Shown: piece by piece, positions 41,893 to 51,002 of the stretch | Position numbering within the stretch: the first letter of the stretch is position 1 | Layout: each line of letters begins with the position of its first letter | Notes under the pieces: generated by a model | The model's input: the letters and a program-made list of their open reading frames with translations, nothing else | What the model was told of the DNA's origin: nothing | Database searches by the model: none | Program-made: the position numbers and the translations under genes | DNA from: Brenneria corticis | GTDB taxonomy: Bacteria; Pseudomonadota; Gammaproteobacteria; Enterobacterales; Enterobacteriaceae | Length of the DNA stretch: 64,000 nt | Direction: 5' to 3' | Assembly (NCBI RefSeq): GCF_003115855.1 | Contig: NZ_KZ819074.1 | Span: 124,001 to 188,000, forward strand

Positions 41893-44766
41893 TTACCGGT
41901 AATCCTCCAGCGGCACGCAGGAGCAGAACAGATGGCGGTCGCCGTAGACATCGTCCAGCCGTTTTACCGTCGGCCAGTATTTGTTTTCGCTGCCCGCTGG
42001 GAATACCGCCAGCTCGCGGCTATAGGGATGCGGCCACTCCGCGGCCAGTTCGTCCTGGGTGTGCGGGGCGTTCACCAGCGGATTATCTTCCAGCGGCCAC
42101 TCGCCGTTGACCACGCGATCGATCTCCGCGCGGATCGCCAGCATGGCGTCGATAAACCGATCCAGCTCGGCCTGACTTTCCGACTCGGTGGGTTCGACCA
42201 TCAGCGTACCGGCCACCGGGAACGACATGGTGGGGGCGTGAAAACCGTAATCAATCAGCCGCTTGGCGATATCCATTTCGCTAATGCCGCTGCTCTCCTT
42301 CAGCGGACGGATATCCAGAATGCATTCATGGGCGACGCGCCCGTCCCGTCCGCTATACAGCACCGGATACGCCGACTGGAGTCGCGTCGCGATGTAGTTG
42401 GCGTTGAGGATCGCCATCTGGCTCGCCTGTTTCAGCCCTTGCGCGCCCATCATGCGGATATACATCCAGCTGATGGGCAGGATGGAGGCGCTGCCGAACG
42501 GCGCGGCGGAGACCGCGCCCTGCCCGGTCAGCATACCGTCGATTTTGACCACCTGATGCCCCGGCACAAAGGGCGCCAGATGGGCTTTTACCCCGATCGG
42601 CCCCATGCCCGGACCGCCGCCGCCGTGCGGAATGCAGAAGGTTTTATGCAGGTTGAGGTGGGAAACGTCGGCGCCGATATAGCCCGGCGAGGTAATGCCG
42701 ACCTGCGCATTCATATTGGCGCCGTCCAGATACACCTGGCCGCCGAACTGATGCACGATCTGGCACACCTCGCGGATGGTTTCCTCATACACGCCGTGGG
42801 TGGACGGATAGGTCACCATAATGCAAGCCAGCCGTTCGCCCGCCGAGCGCGCCTTTTCCCGCAGATCGTGCAGGTCGATATTGCCCTGCTTGTCGCAGGC
42901 CACCACCACCACGCTCATCCCCGCCATCTGCGCCGACGCCGGATTGGTGCCGTGCGCCGAACTGGGGATCAGACAGACGTCGCGGGCGGATTCGTTGCGG
43001 CTGTGGTGATAACGCCGGATCGCCAGCAACCCGGCGTACTCTCCCTGCGCGCCGGAGTTAGGCTGCATGCACACCGCGTCGTACCCCGTCAGCAGCACCA
43101 GCCAGCCGGCGAGCTGCTCGATCATCTTGCGGTAGCCCAGCGCCTGCTCCGGCGGACAGAACGGATGCAGATCGGCGAATTCCGGCCAGGTAATCGGCAG
43201 CATTTCCGCGGCGGCGTTAAGCTTCATGGTGCAGGACCCCAACGGGATCATCGCCCGATTGAGCGCCAGATCCTTGCGTTCCAGACGATGCAGATAGCGC
43301 ATCATCTCGGTTTCGCTGTGATAGCGGTTAAACACCGGGTGGGCAAGAATGGCGTCATCCCGTTGCAACGCGGCGGGAATCGACGTCGCCTGCTCGCCCA
43401 CCGCCGCATCGAGCGCGTCGATATTTAGCCCGTGGGCGTATCCCAGCAGGATGGAAAACAGCGTCAGCACGTCTTCCCGATCGGTGGCTTCATCCAGCGT
43501 AATCCCCACCGCGCCGTCAAGATCGGCGCGCAGGTTGACGCCAAAGCTCAGCGCCCGGCTCAATATCGCCTCTTTGTCCTCCACCTCAACGGTCAGGGTG
43601 TCGAACCAGCTGTGGTGGCGCAGCGTCAGCCCGCCCCGCCGCAGCCCGAGCGCCAGAATATCCGTCAGCCGATGGATGCGCCCGGCGATGCGCCGCAGCC
43701 CCTGCGGGCCGTGGAATACGGCGTACAGGCTGGCGATATTGGCCAGCAGCACCTGCGAGGTGCAGATATTGGAGTTGGCTTTCTCGCGGCGGATATGCTG
43801 CTCGCGGGTCTGCATCGCCATACGCAGCGCGGTGTTGCCCGCGGCGTCGCGCGACACGCCGATAATCCGTCCCGGCATGGCGCGTTTGTATTCGTCCCGA
43901 CAGGCGAAGAACGCGGCATGCGGCCCGCCGTAGCCCATCGGCACGCCAAAGCGCTGGGCGGAGCCGAAGACGATATCCGCCCCCTGTTTGCCCGGCGCGG
44001 TCAACAGCACCAGCGCCATGATATCGGCGGCGACGCAGCTGATCACCTTGCGCTGCTTCAGGGCGGCCATCAGATCGCGGTAATCATGCAGTTCGCCGCT
44101 GGTCCCCGCCTGTTGCAATAACACGCCGAACACCGCGTCGTCCGCCAGCGCCTCCTGCGCCTTGCCCACTACCACCTCGAAGCCGAAGGTCTGGGCGCGC
44201 GTGCGCACCACGTCCAGCGTTTGCGGGTGAACGTCATCGGCGACAAAGAAACGATCGGCCTGCTTCAGCTTGCTGATGCGTTTGGCCATCGCCATGGCTT
44301 CCGCCGCCGCCGTGGCTTCATCCAGCAACGAGGCGGACGCCAGTTCCAGGCCGGTCAAATCCTGCGTCACCTGCTGAAAATTCAGTAATGCTTCCAGACG
44401 CCCCTGCGACACCTCCGGCTGATACGGCGTATAGGCGGTGTACCAACCCGGATTTTCCAGCACGTTGCGTAAAATCACCGGCGGCATCAGCACCGCGCCG
44501 TAGCCCATGCCGATATAGCTTTTGTAACGCTGATTCAGGCCGGCGATATCTTTCAGTTCCGCCAACGCCTGATGCTCCGTCGCCGCGTCGCCCACCGCCG
44601 GCGGACCGGGCAACTGGATATCGGCGGGCACAATCTGGCGGATTAGCTCGTCGAGCGACGCCGCGCCGACCGCCGCCAGCATATGCTGGCGCTGGCCGGC
44701 GGAGGGACCGATATGGCGTTCAGCGAAAGCGCCGTTATATTCAAGCTGACTGAGAGTCTGGGTCAT
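41893..44766 (-). CDS. gcvP: Glycine dehydrogenase (decarboxylating), P protein
   Basis: A 957-residue pyridoxal-phosphate enzyme of the glycine cleavage system that decarboxylates glycine and passes the aminomethyl group to lipoyl-GcvH. The length equals E. coli GcvP. The start MTQTLSQLE (44766) is the same; an extension of seven codons is not needed. The PLP lysine is in HLNLHKTFCIPHGGGGPGMGP near residue 706. Other signatures are YIGMGYGAVLMPPVILRN and PNSGAQGEYAGLLAI. It is the last gene of gcvTHP, downstream of an intergenic hairpin. Confidence 0.97.
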   Translation of the reverse strand: MTQTLSQLEYNGAFAERHIGPSAGQRQHMLAAVGAASLDELIRQIVPADIQLPGPPAVGDAATEHQALAELKDIAGLNQRYKSYIGMGYGAVLMPPVILRNVLENPGWYTAYTPYQPEVSQGRLEALLNFQQVTQDLTGLELASASLLDEATAAAEAMAMAKRISKLKQADRFFVADDVHPQTLDVVRTRAQTFGFEVVVGKAQEALADDAVFGVLLQQAGTSGELHDYRDLMAALKQRKVISCVAADIMALVLLTAPGKQGADIVFGSAQRFGVPMGYGGPHAAFFACRDEYKRAMPGRIIGVSRDAAGNTALRMAMQTREQHIRREKANSNICTSQVLLANIASLYAVFHGPQGLRRIAGRIHRLTDILALGLRRGGLTLRHHSWFDTLTVEVEDKEAILSRALSFGVNLRADLDGAVGITLDEATDREDVLTLFSILLGYAHGLNIDALDAAVGEQATSIPAALQRDDAILAHPVFNRYHSETEMMRYLHRLERKDLALNRAMIPLGSCTMKLNAAAEMLPITWPEFADLHPFCPPEQALGYRKMIEQLAGWLVLLTGYDAVCMQPNSGAQGEYAGLLAIRRYHHSRNESARDVCLIPSSAHGTNPASAQMAGMSVVVVACDKQGNIDLHDLREKARSAGERLACIMVTYPSTHGVYEETIREVCQIVHQFGGQVYLDGANMNAQVGITSPGYIGADVSHLNLHKTFCIPHGGGGPGMGPIGVKAHLAPFVPGHQVVKIDGMLTGQGAVSAAPFGSASILPISWMYIRMMGAQGLKQASQMAILNANYIATRLQSAYPVLYSGRDGRVAHECILDIRPLKESSGISEMDIAKRLIDYGFHAPTMSFPVAGTLMVEPTESESQAELDRFIDAMLAIRAEIDRVVNGEWPLEDNPLVNAPHTQDELAAEWPHPYSRELAVFPAGSENKYWPTVKRLDDVYGDRHLFCSCVPLEDYR

Positions 44767-44803
44767 TACGAAAATTTCCTGCATCACACATATTGCGAGG
44801 GCA

Positions 44804-44838
44804 CAAAATAAAACGCCCGGCTCGGCTGAGTCCGGGCG
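44804..44838 (-). terminator. Terminator-like hairpin between gcvH and gcvP
   Basis: On the minus strand CGCCCGG-ACTCAGCCGAG-CCGGGCG is followed by TTTTATTTTG. It has the form of a Rho-independent terminator inside the operon and may reduce gcvP expression relative to gcvTH. Confidence 0.65.
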
Positions 44839-44844
44839 CCAACA

Positions 44845-45237
44845 TTATTCGTCTTCTTCCAGCGTCGCCTGATATGCCTCGGCATCAAGCAGCTCATCCA
44901 GGTCGGACTCGTCGGACGAGCGGATACGGAACAGCCAGCCGTCGGCATAGGGCGCGCTGTTAACCAGCTCGGGGGCGTTTTCCAACTCGTCATTGACTTC
45001 GATAATTTCACCGCTGATCGGCGCATAGATATCGGAAGCCGCCTTGACCGACTCGGCGACGGCGCAGTCATCGCCCGCGGCGACGATGGTGCCGACTTCA
45101 GGCAAATCGATAAACACCATATCGCCCAATAACTCCTGCGCGTGATCGGTGATGCCAACGCTATATATGCCTTCGCCTTCAGACAGCACCCATTCATGGG
45201 AAGCGGTATATTTTAGTTCTGCTGGTACATCGCTCAT
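44845..45237 (-). CDS. gcvH: Glycine cleavage system H protein
   Basis: A 130-residue lipoyl-carrier protein that shuttles the aminomethyl intermediate between GcvP and GcvT. The lipoylated lysine is K65 in AVAESVKAASDIYAP. LKYTASHEWV and GITDHAQELLGDMVFIDLPEVG are family hallmarks. The Met at 45237 is preferred over the Met two codons earlier because GGAGAGAG is well spaced and it aligns with E. coli GcvH. It is the middle gene of gcvTHP. Confidence 0.96.
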   Translation of the reverse strand: MSDVPAELKYTASHEWVLSEGEGIYSVGITDHAQELLGDMVFIDLPEVGTIVAAGDDCAVAESVKAASDIYAPISGEIIEVNDELENAPELVNSAPYADGWLFRIRSSDESDLDELLDAEAYQATLEEDE

Positions 45238-45299
45238 TGCCACTCTCTCCTTTCCTTCACAAAACGGTTAAAACCGGCCGGTTGATGAATACTGCACCA

Positions 45300-46403
45300 T
45301 CAGTTAATGCTGAAAACGGGCTTTCCGCCACGGACAAAGCCGGGTTTGGTGACGTGCACAGGAAGTTCGCGGTTGCGGATCTGCACAATCGCCTGTTTGC
45401 CGATGCCGGCCGGGACGCGCGCCAGCGCGATACTCAGCCCCAGCGTAGGGGAAAAAGAGCCGCTGGTAATCACTCCTTCCCGCATCACGCCGTCGCCATC
45501 AGTAAAGCGCACCGACAGGCCATTACGCAATACGCCTTTTTCCGTCAGCACCAGCCCGACCAACCGCTCGGTGCCTTTTTCCCGCTGGCGCTCCAGCGCC
45601 TCACGGCCGATAAACTGACGATCCTCCGGCTGCCAGGCGATGGTCCAGCCCATATTGGCGGCCAGCGGCGAAATGCCTTCGTCCATATCCTGCCCGTAAA
45701 GATTCATCCCGGCCTCCAGCCGCAGGGTGTCGCGCGCCCCCAGGCCGCAAGGCTTGACGCCCTCGGACAACAGCCGCTGCCAGAGGTCGACCGCCTGCTC
45801 CCGCGGCAGCGCGATCTCGTAGCCCGCCTCGCCGGTATAGCCGGTCGTGGCGATGAAAAAGTCATCGACCTGCGCGCCGAAAAAGGGCTTCATGCCCGCG
45901 ACCTGCTCACGCTGGGCGTCATTCAGCAAGCGCTGCGCCTTTTGCTGCGCCTGCGGTCCCTGAACCGCCACCAGCGCCAGATCGTCCCGCACGCGGATAT
46001 CCAGCATAAACGGCTCGGCGTGCCGGGCGATCCAGGCCAGATCCTTGTCGCGGGTGGCCGAATTCACCACCAGCCGGAAATAGTCTTCCGCCAGAAAGTA
46101 GACGATCAGATCGTCAATCACGCCGCCGGACGCATTCAGCATGCCGGTATAGAGCGCCTTGCCCGGCTGGGTGAGCTTCGCCACGTCGTTCGCCAGCAGG
46201 TAGCGCAGAAATTCGCGGGTTCGCACGCCGTGCAAATCCACGATGGTCATATGGGATACATCGAACATGCCGGCGTCGCGCCGCGCGATATGGTGCTCAT
46301 CAAGCTGGGAGCCGTAATGCAGCGGCATCATCCAGCCGTGAAAATCCACCATTTTGGCGCCGTCCGCCAGGTGCTGCTGATACAACGGAGTCTGCTTTGC
46401 CAT
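45300..46403 (-). CDS. gcvT: Aminomethyltransferase, T protein
   Basis: A 367-residue tetrahydrofolate-dependent enzyme that releases ammonia and forms methylene-THF from the aminomethyl-H protein. The landmarks are MVDFHGWMMPLHYGSQLDEHHIARR near residue 18, DVSHM and GYTGEAGYEIALP near residue 190, and GLGARDTLRLEAGMNLYGQDMDEGISPLAANMGW. It is the first gene of the operon, starting 46403 with AGAGGGA before the ATG. A PurR-like box lies about 50 bases upstream. Confidence 0.96.
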   Translation of the reverse strand: MAKQTPLYQQHLADGAKMVDFHGWMMPLHYGSQLDEHHIARRDAGMFDVSHMTIVDLHGVRTREFLRYLLANDVAKLTQPGKALYTGMLNASGGVIDDLIVYFLAEDYFRLVVNSATRDKDLAWIARHAEPFMLDIRVRDDLALVAVQGPQAQQKAQRLLNDAQREQVAGMKPFFGAQVDDFFIATTGYTGEAGYEIALPREQAVDLWQRLLSEGVKPCGLGARDTLRLEAGMNLYGQDMDEGISPLAANMGWTIAWQPEDRQFIGREALERQREKGTERLVGLVLTEKGVLRNGLSVRFTDGDGVMREGVITSGSFSPTLGLSIALARVPAGIGKQAIVQIRNRELPVHVTKPGFVRGGKPVFSIN

Positions 46404-46782
46404 CTTTTCCCTCTGTGCGGTGCATGCGCTCAGGCGATAAAAAAACGCCGCGCAAACGATATCGTGCCATTGAACTTACCACCGAAGCGCGGGTTAAACT
46501 ATCCCCACAGGCATAAGTTAAACTATATGGCAGCAGTCTGAAACGCCGGGCGTCGCAAAGGCTATAAACAGCTAAATAGTCCAAATATAGTTAAATATAA
46601 AGCATAAATATTATGCAATAAGCGCAGAGTAGCGAATGATTGATATGAAAAACGGCCGGGCCGCTCGCCGGCGGGCGTAAAAAACAGCGCCGTGCATTAG
46701 TTAAAATAATGCGAAAAAAGCGCTGAAATTAGATTATTTCAACCAAAACGCCGCCGCGTTTCGCCCCCCTGCCCCCCTTCGA
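46404..46782. other. Upstream region of gcvTHP
   Basis: It contains the gcv promoter and PurR-like box. The section 46560-46640 is very AT-rich (runs of ATATAGTTAAATATAAAG), as expected for Lrp/GcvA-controlled DNA, though no individual GcvA site was assigned. No gene or glycine riboswitch was seen. Confidence 0.45.
46450..46465 (-). promoter_or_regulatory. PurR-like box upstream of gcvT
   Basis: GCGCAAACGATATCGT agrees with the PurR box at about 12 of 16 positions, including the CAAACG core. PurR repression of gcvTHP is known in E. coli, which supports the site. Confidence 0.65.
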
Positions 46783-48249
46783 CTACTGCGGCAACCCCTG
46801 TTCAATACGCTGTATCAGATAGGGGAAAAACGGATTGGAGGAGAGACGCAGCAGCGTGTCCAGATCCACCACCAGCACCGAGCGTTCGCCACGGGCGGCG
46901 ATCATCCCCAGCGGCAGGCCGAACTCGCGGGGATTTTGCGAAAAACGGCCGTAAAGAGAGTCGCTATCCGGAAATGGCAGCGCCACGTGCGACAGCGAGT
47001 AAATATCCGGCGGATAGTCGATACCCAGATCGCGGGAATACTCCCGCGCCGTTCCGGCTTTGACATCAAAGGCGACGGCACGGGCGCTGTCCGGGGCGGC
47101 ATTGGTGATTACCGTGGTGTCGTAATGGCGCGGCGCGGCGGGCAATAGCTGACTGACGGCGCCGTTGGCCGAATCTCGCAGTAAAGGGCCGAAGTTAATG
47201 GTGCGGTTGACGTCAAACAGCACCAGTTGGCTGCCGTTGGCCGGCAACAGATTATAAAACGACGACACCACCGCCCGCGTGCTCACGGTGAAATCCATCA
47301 CCGACTGAAAGGTCAGCACCGGAGGCAGGCCCGCCAGCGCCTGGTTTTGCGCTTTGCGGGTCAGCTGTCGCTGCAACTCATGGGTCAGCAGCCAGGACTG
47401 CCGCGCGCCGTTCACCGGAAACGAATTGTATTTGAACGGGTTGAATTCCGGCAAAATGCCCAGCCACGCCGCTTTGGCGAACGCGGGAAAGAGCGCGGGC
47501 AGCCCGGCGAGACCGGCAAAGCGGGCGTAGCTGGTGACGCCGATCATCGGCGAAATCAATATCAGCCGATCAGGGCGGCTCAGCGCCGGATCGTCCAGCG
47601 CATCCAGGGCGTATTTCAGCGCCAGCGCCCCGCCGTTGGAAAACCCCACCATATGCAGCGGCAACGGCTTACCCGAATCCTGCGCCAGATAGCGGCCGGC
47701 CTCACGCACCGCCAGACGGGTGGCCGCCAGCCAGTCCTCCCAGTGAACATCCGTCAGCGCGCCGGGAACCGTACCGTGAGCGGGCAGCCGAATGCCGACC
47801 ACCACAAAACCGCGCTGGCGATAAAGCCGCGCGATATGCCGCAGGCTGTAAGGAGAATCCGTTAATCCATGCAGCACCACCACCGCGCCTTTCGGCGCGC
47901 CGTCCGGCATCAGCTGGTAGGAACGATTCCAGTCATGCTGAAACTTGCCCGGATACACCGGGCTGCCGGCAAAATAACGGTTAATGGGCCGTTGTTCATC
48001 CTCGTCCAGCTCCTGGGTGACATGCTGATTGATCTGCTGGAAAATGCGCTCTTCCGCGCGCAGATAAGCCGGCCAGTCCGCCCGGTCAAGCTCGTCCGCC
48101 GACAGTTCATCCGGCACAAAGGTATGCCAGGGCGCCAGCGCCGGCCCGCGCTGCGTATCATAAATACGGATGGCCAGCAGCGTTATCGCCGCCGCCGCAA
48201 CAATAATCACCGCGCGTTTAATCATCCGCCTGACGGATCCGATCAGCAT
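46783..48249 (-). CDS. Membrane-anchored alpha/beta hydrolase (S33-like)
   Basis: A 488-residue protein with one N-terminal hydrophobic helix (about residues 11-27) that should anchor or export it. The hydrolase domain follows: oxyanion region VVVLHGLTDSPYSLRHIA near residue 123, nucleophile elbow GFSNGGALALKYALD near residue 201 and a likely C-terminal His in SLSHVALPFPDSDSLYG near residue 423. The linker before the domain contains a DELSADELDRADWPAYLRAEE pattern seen in large uncharacterised proteobacterial hydrolases. Substrate unknown. It is co-directional with fhuF, but 91 bases apart. Confidence 0.82.
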   Translation of the reverse strand: MLIGSVRRMIKRAVIIVAAAAITLLAIRIYDTQRGPALAPWHTFVPDELSADELDRADWPAYLRAEERIFQQINQHVTQELDEDEQRPINRYFAGSPVYPGKFQHDWNRSYQLMPDGAPKGAVVVLHGLTDSPYSLRHIARLYRQRGFVVVGIRLPAHGTVPGALTDVHWEDWLAATRLAVREAGRYLAQDSGKPLPLHMVGFSNGGALALKYALDALDDPALSRPDRLILISPMIGVTSYARFAGLAGLPALFPAFAKAAWLGILPEFNPFKYNSFPVNGARQSWLLTHELQRQLTRKAQNQALAGLPPVLTFQSVMDFTVSTRAVVSSFYNLLPANGSQLVLFDVNRTINFGPLLRDSANGAVSQLLPAAPRHYDTTVITNAAPDSARAVAFDVKAGTAREYSRDLGIDYPPDIYSLSHVALPFPDSDSLYGRFSQNPREFGLPLGMIAARGERSVLVVDLDTLLRLSSNPFFPYLIQRIEQGLPQ

Positions 48250-48340
48250 GCTAATGTCCCTTCCCGTTTGCCGTTTCGCCGCCCGTTTTCAACGCGGACC
48301 GCACGTCTGAAAGCGTAAACCATCCCGGCCGCCGATGGTA

Positions 48341-49135
48341 TTAAACTTCGTTCAGCGTACAGTCCCCGCAGCGGGCGACGCCGGGAATACGATAGCGCTG
48401 GCAACAGCTGCGGCGCCGCATAAGGCCGCCGCAAGGAATAATGGTGCGATAGAGGGGATTTTCACCGCCGTCCAGCAGTGAACGGGAAAAGAACAGATCG
48501 TGACGCAGCAGGCCAAGTTGGTCAGGCGCCATCAGCGGCGCCATCTCCCCCAAAAACCAATGCATCAGATAGCCGGTGTTATTCCAGGTGAGCCGGGCGT
48601 TAAGCGCGCCGAAGCTATCCAGCGTGTTGATGACCGGCGCGATATGCTGATGCAGCAACCGCTCCAGCCGGGCCCGCGGCGAGTCGCCGGCTATTTCCGG
48701 CGGCAGCGCCTGCGGCGCGATATAAAACACCGCCGGGTGTCCTTTACTGGCGTGGAATGCGACATATATCCGGCTCGGAGAGCAGTCCAGCAGCGCGGCG
48801 TGCTTCAGCGATACCAGCATCAACGGCGGCACCAGCAGCCCGAAATACCACTGCGCCCATAATGATTGCAGCGGCTTTTCCTCATGCGGCTTATCCGGAT
48901 GTTCCCGATACAGTTCATTACCGTAGCGCCGCACCAGCCGCTGAAACACCTCGGGCCGCGACCACTCGGCGAGCGTCATGGCGCCCTCCGGGGGAGCCTC
49001 GCCGAATTTAACGCTATTCAGACAGTGCGGGCGATACCGGCGCAACACGGCGTTTAACTCGGCGGCCAGCCGCCGGTCGCCGCCGGAAAACGCCGGGTGC
49101 GCGACGGTGCTGACGATATTTTTGACGGTTGGCAT
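48341..49135 (-). CDS. fhuF: Siderophore-iron reductase FhuF
   Basis: A 264-residue cytoplasmic reductase that removes iron from hydroxamate siderophores after import. The C-terminus carries the diagnostic cysteine cluster CCQRYRIPGVARCGDCT, which binds a [2Fe-2S] centre in a C-C-x10-C-x2-C arrangement. MTLAEWSRPEV and SLWAQWYFGLLVPPLMLVSL match E. coli FhuF. The Met at 49135 gives family length. A Fur-like box lies about 40-55 bases upstream. No hydroxamate receptor gene is adjacent, but three TonB receptors lie elsewhere in the window. Confidence 0.92.
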   Translation of the reverse strand: MPTVKNIVSTVAHPAFSGGDRRLAAELNAVLRRYRPHCLNSVKFGEAPPEGAMTLAEWSRPEVFQRLVRRYGNELYREHPDKPHEEKPLQSLWAQWYFGLLVPPLMLVSLKHAALLDCSPSRIYVAFHASKGHPAVFYIAPQALPPEIAGDSPRARLERLLHQHIAPVINTLDSFGALNARLTWNNTGYLMHWFLGEMAPLMAPDQLGLLRHDLFFSRSLLDGGENPLYRTIIPCGGLMRRRSCCQRYRIPGVARCGDCTLNEV

Positions 49136-49171
49136 AGGCGGTTCCGCTAGGGTAGCCGAATAAACGGGAAA

Positions 49172-49190
49172 CGAAATGATAACTATTGCC
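49172..49190 (-). promoter_or_regulatory. Fur-box candidate upstream of fhuF
   Basis: CGAAATGATAACTATTGCC matches about 12 of 19 Fur consensus positions with the AATGATAA core intact. E. coli fhuF is Fur-controlled. Confidence 0.55.
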
Positions 49191-49281
49191 AATAGTATCC
49201 GTGTTTATCGCTTATGACAAACCGCGCGCTTCCCGTTAATGCCTCCCCGGTCGCAACCAGCCGGCGCCCAACGCGCAGGGA

Positions 49282-50961
49282 CTAGATAAGCTGGCTGATA
49301 TTCAGATCTTCCATCAAACGCTGATTGTCGGAATAGTCCACCGGAATGGCGATCACCGCCGGCCCCTGAACATCCATCGCCTGGCGCAATTTACTCACCA
49401 GCTCGTCCTCCGCTTCGACCGCAAAGCCTTGCGCGCCGAACGCATCCGCATAGGCTTTAAAATCGATCGGCCCGAATTTGACGCCGGAAGAACGGTGATA
49501 CTTTTTCTCTTCCTGGATCTCGACCATGTTATAGGCGTTATCCACCCAGATAATATGCAGCACATTGCTGTTCAGGCGCACGGCGGTTTCAAGCTCCATG
49601 CTGGACTGCATAAAACCGCCGTCCCCTGAAACCGAAATCACTTTCTGACCGGGGTGAATCAGCGACGCGGCAATCGCCCAGGGCAACGCGACGCCCATGG
49701 TTTGCTGACCGTTGGTCATCAGCACCTGCCGCGCCCGGAAGCTGTACAGATAGCGCGCCAGCCAGATGTGAAAACTGCCCATATCGACGCACATCGTGAC
49801 GTCATGGTTGACGATGTCCTGCATCGCCCGCACCAGCCGCAGCGGATGGATCGCAAAGCCGCGCATATTCATGCCGCGCGTCGCCAGATCGCGCCGTTGC
49901 TGACAGCGATCGCGCAGAATAGCCTGCGCCTGCGGCGAAAGGGTCAACGGCGCGCGGATACAACCGGCCAGCGCATCGACGGTGGTGGTGATATCGCCAA
50001 TCAGCTCCACGTCGGGCAGGTAGGCGCTGTCGATATTGGCGGGCAGCACGTCGATATGCACCAGCGCCGCTTTGCCGCTGTTCCACAGTACCGGGTCATA
50101 CTCCACCGGGCTGTAGCCGACCGTAATAATCAGATCGGCCTGCTGCAGCAGCTTATCGCCCGCCTGATTGTTGAACAGGCCGACGCGCCCGGCGAAATGG
50201 TCGAAACTTTGCTGGTCAACGGCGCCGGCGGCCTGGTAGGTGCTGGTTACCGGCAGTTGGCTTTGATGCAGCAAGCGGCGTAACGCCTCGGCGGTTTTCG
50301 GCTGGCTCGCCATCAATCCCAGCAGCAAAACAGGATTTTTGGCCCGCTGGATCATCCGCGCGACCTTGTCGATCTCCGCCTGGGGCGCGCCGTTCAGCGC
50401 GGGGAGTTCAGGGCGGACCAGTACGGCGCTGGTCACCGGATCGTTGATGATATCCTGGGGCAGGCTGATGAAAGAGGCGCCGGGGTGTCCCGTTTCCGCG
50501 GCGCGGAAGGCGTTCGCCAGCACTTCGGAAATCGCCGACGAGGCCCTGACTTCCGCGCTGAATTTGGTTACCGGCTGGAACAGGCTGACGGTGTCCAGGC
50601 TTTGATGCGTCAGCTTAAGGCTCTCCGCGCGCTTCACCGCGCCGCCGATGGCCACCAGCGGGTCGCCCTCCGAGGTGGCGGTCGCCAGTCCGGTCACCAG
50701 ATTGCAGCAGCCCGGTCCGGAGGTCACCAGCGTCACGCCGGCTTTTCCGGTCAGTCGGCCGATGGCCGCCGCCATAAAAGCGCCGTTGGCTTCATGGCGC
50801 ACCGGGATGGTTTGAATCGGCGAGTCTTCCAGGGCATCGAAAACGCGATCGATTTTCGCTCCCGGAATACCAAATACATATTGCACCCCCTGCCGCTCCA
50901 GATGTTTCACCACCAGGGCGGCGCCACAGTTCCAGCTCTGCTGACCTGTTGAATTTTCCAT
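49282..50961 (-). CDS. budB: Catabolic acetolactate synthase
   Basis: A 559-residue thiamine-diphosphate enzyme converting two pyruvates to alpha-acetolactate in the butanediol/acetoin pathway. The start GAALVVKHLERQGVQYVFGIPGAKIDRVFDAL has the catalytic-Glu region (VRHEANGAFMAAAIGRLTG). The ThDP-magnesium motif is SGDGGFMQSSMELETAVR ... DNAYNMVEIQ near residue 450. The fermentative type is indicated by overall similarity to Klebsiella BudB and by the neighbouring budA; the FAD-anabolic regulatory subunit is absent. It is 41 bases downstream of budA. Confidence 0.94.
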   Translation of the reverse strand: MENSTGQQSWNCGAALVVKHLERQGVQYVFGIPGAKIDRVFDALEDSPIQTIPVRHEANGAFMAAAIGRLTGKAGVTLVTSGPGCCNLVTGLATATSEGDPLVAIGGAVKRAESLKLTHQSLDTVSLFQPVTKFSAEVRASSAISEVLANAFRAAETGHPGASFISLPQDIINDPVTSAVLVRPELPALNGAPQAEIDKVARMIQRAKNPVLLLGLMASQPKTAEALRRLLHQSQLPVTSTYQAAGAVDQQSFDHFAGRVGLFNNQAGDKLLQQADLIITVGYSPVEYDPVLWNSGKAALVHIDVLPANIDSAYLPDVELIGDITTTVDALAGCIRAPLTLSPQAQAILRDRCQQRRDLATRGMNMRGFAIHPLRLVRAMQDIVNHDVTMCVDMGSFHIWLARYLYSFRARQVLMTNGQQTMGVALPWAIAASLIHPGQKVISVSGDGGFMQSSMELETAVRLNSNVLHIIWVDNAYNMVEIQEEKKYHRSSGVKFGPIDFKAYADAFGAQGFAVEAEDELVSKLRQAMDVQGPAVIAIPVDYSDNQRLMEDLNISQLI

Positions 50962-51002
50962 TGTCTCACACTCCTCTGAGATGTTTCGTATTCTGCCGTT
51001 GT

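Noticed and set aside
41665..43428. Long plus-strand open frame (587 codons) across the cassette end and gcvP
   Set aside because: It starts out of frame inside the membrane-protein gene and runs antisense to gcvP; no homology is visible and the product is His/Arg-rich shadow sequence.
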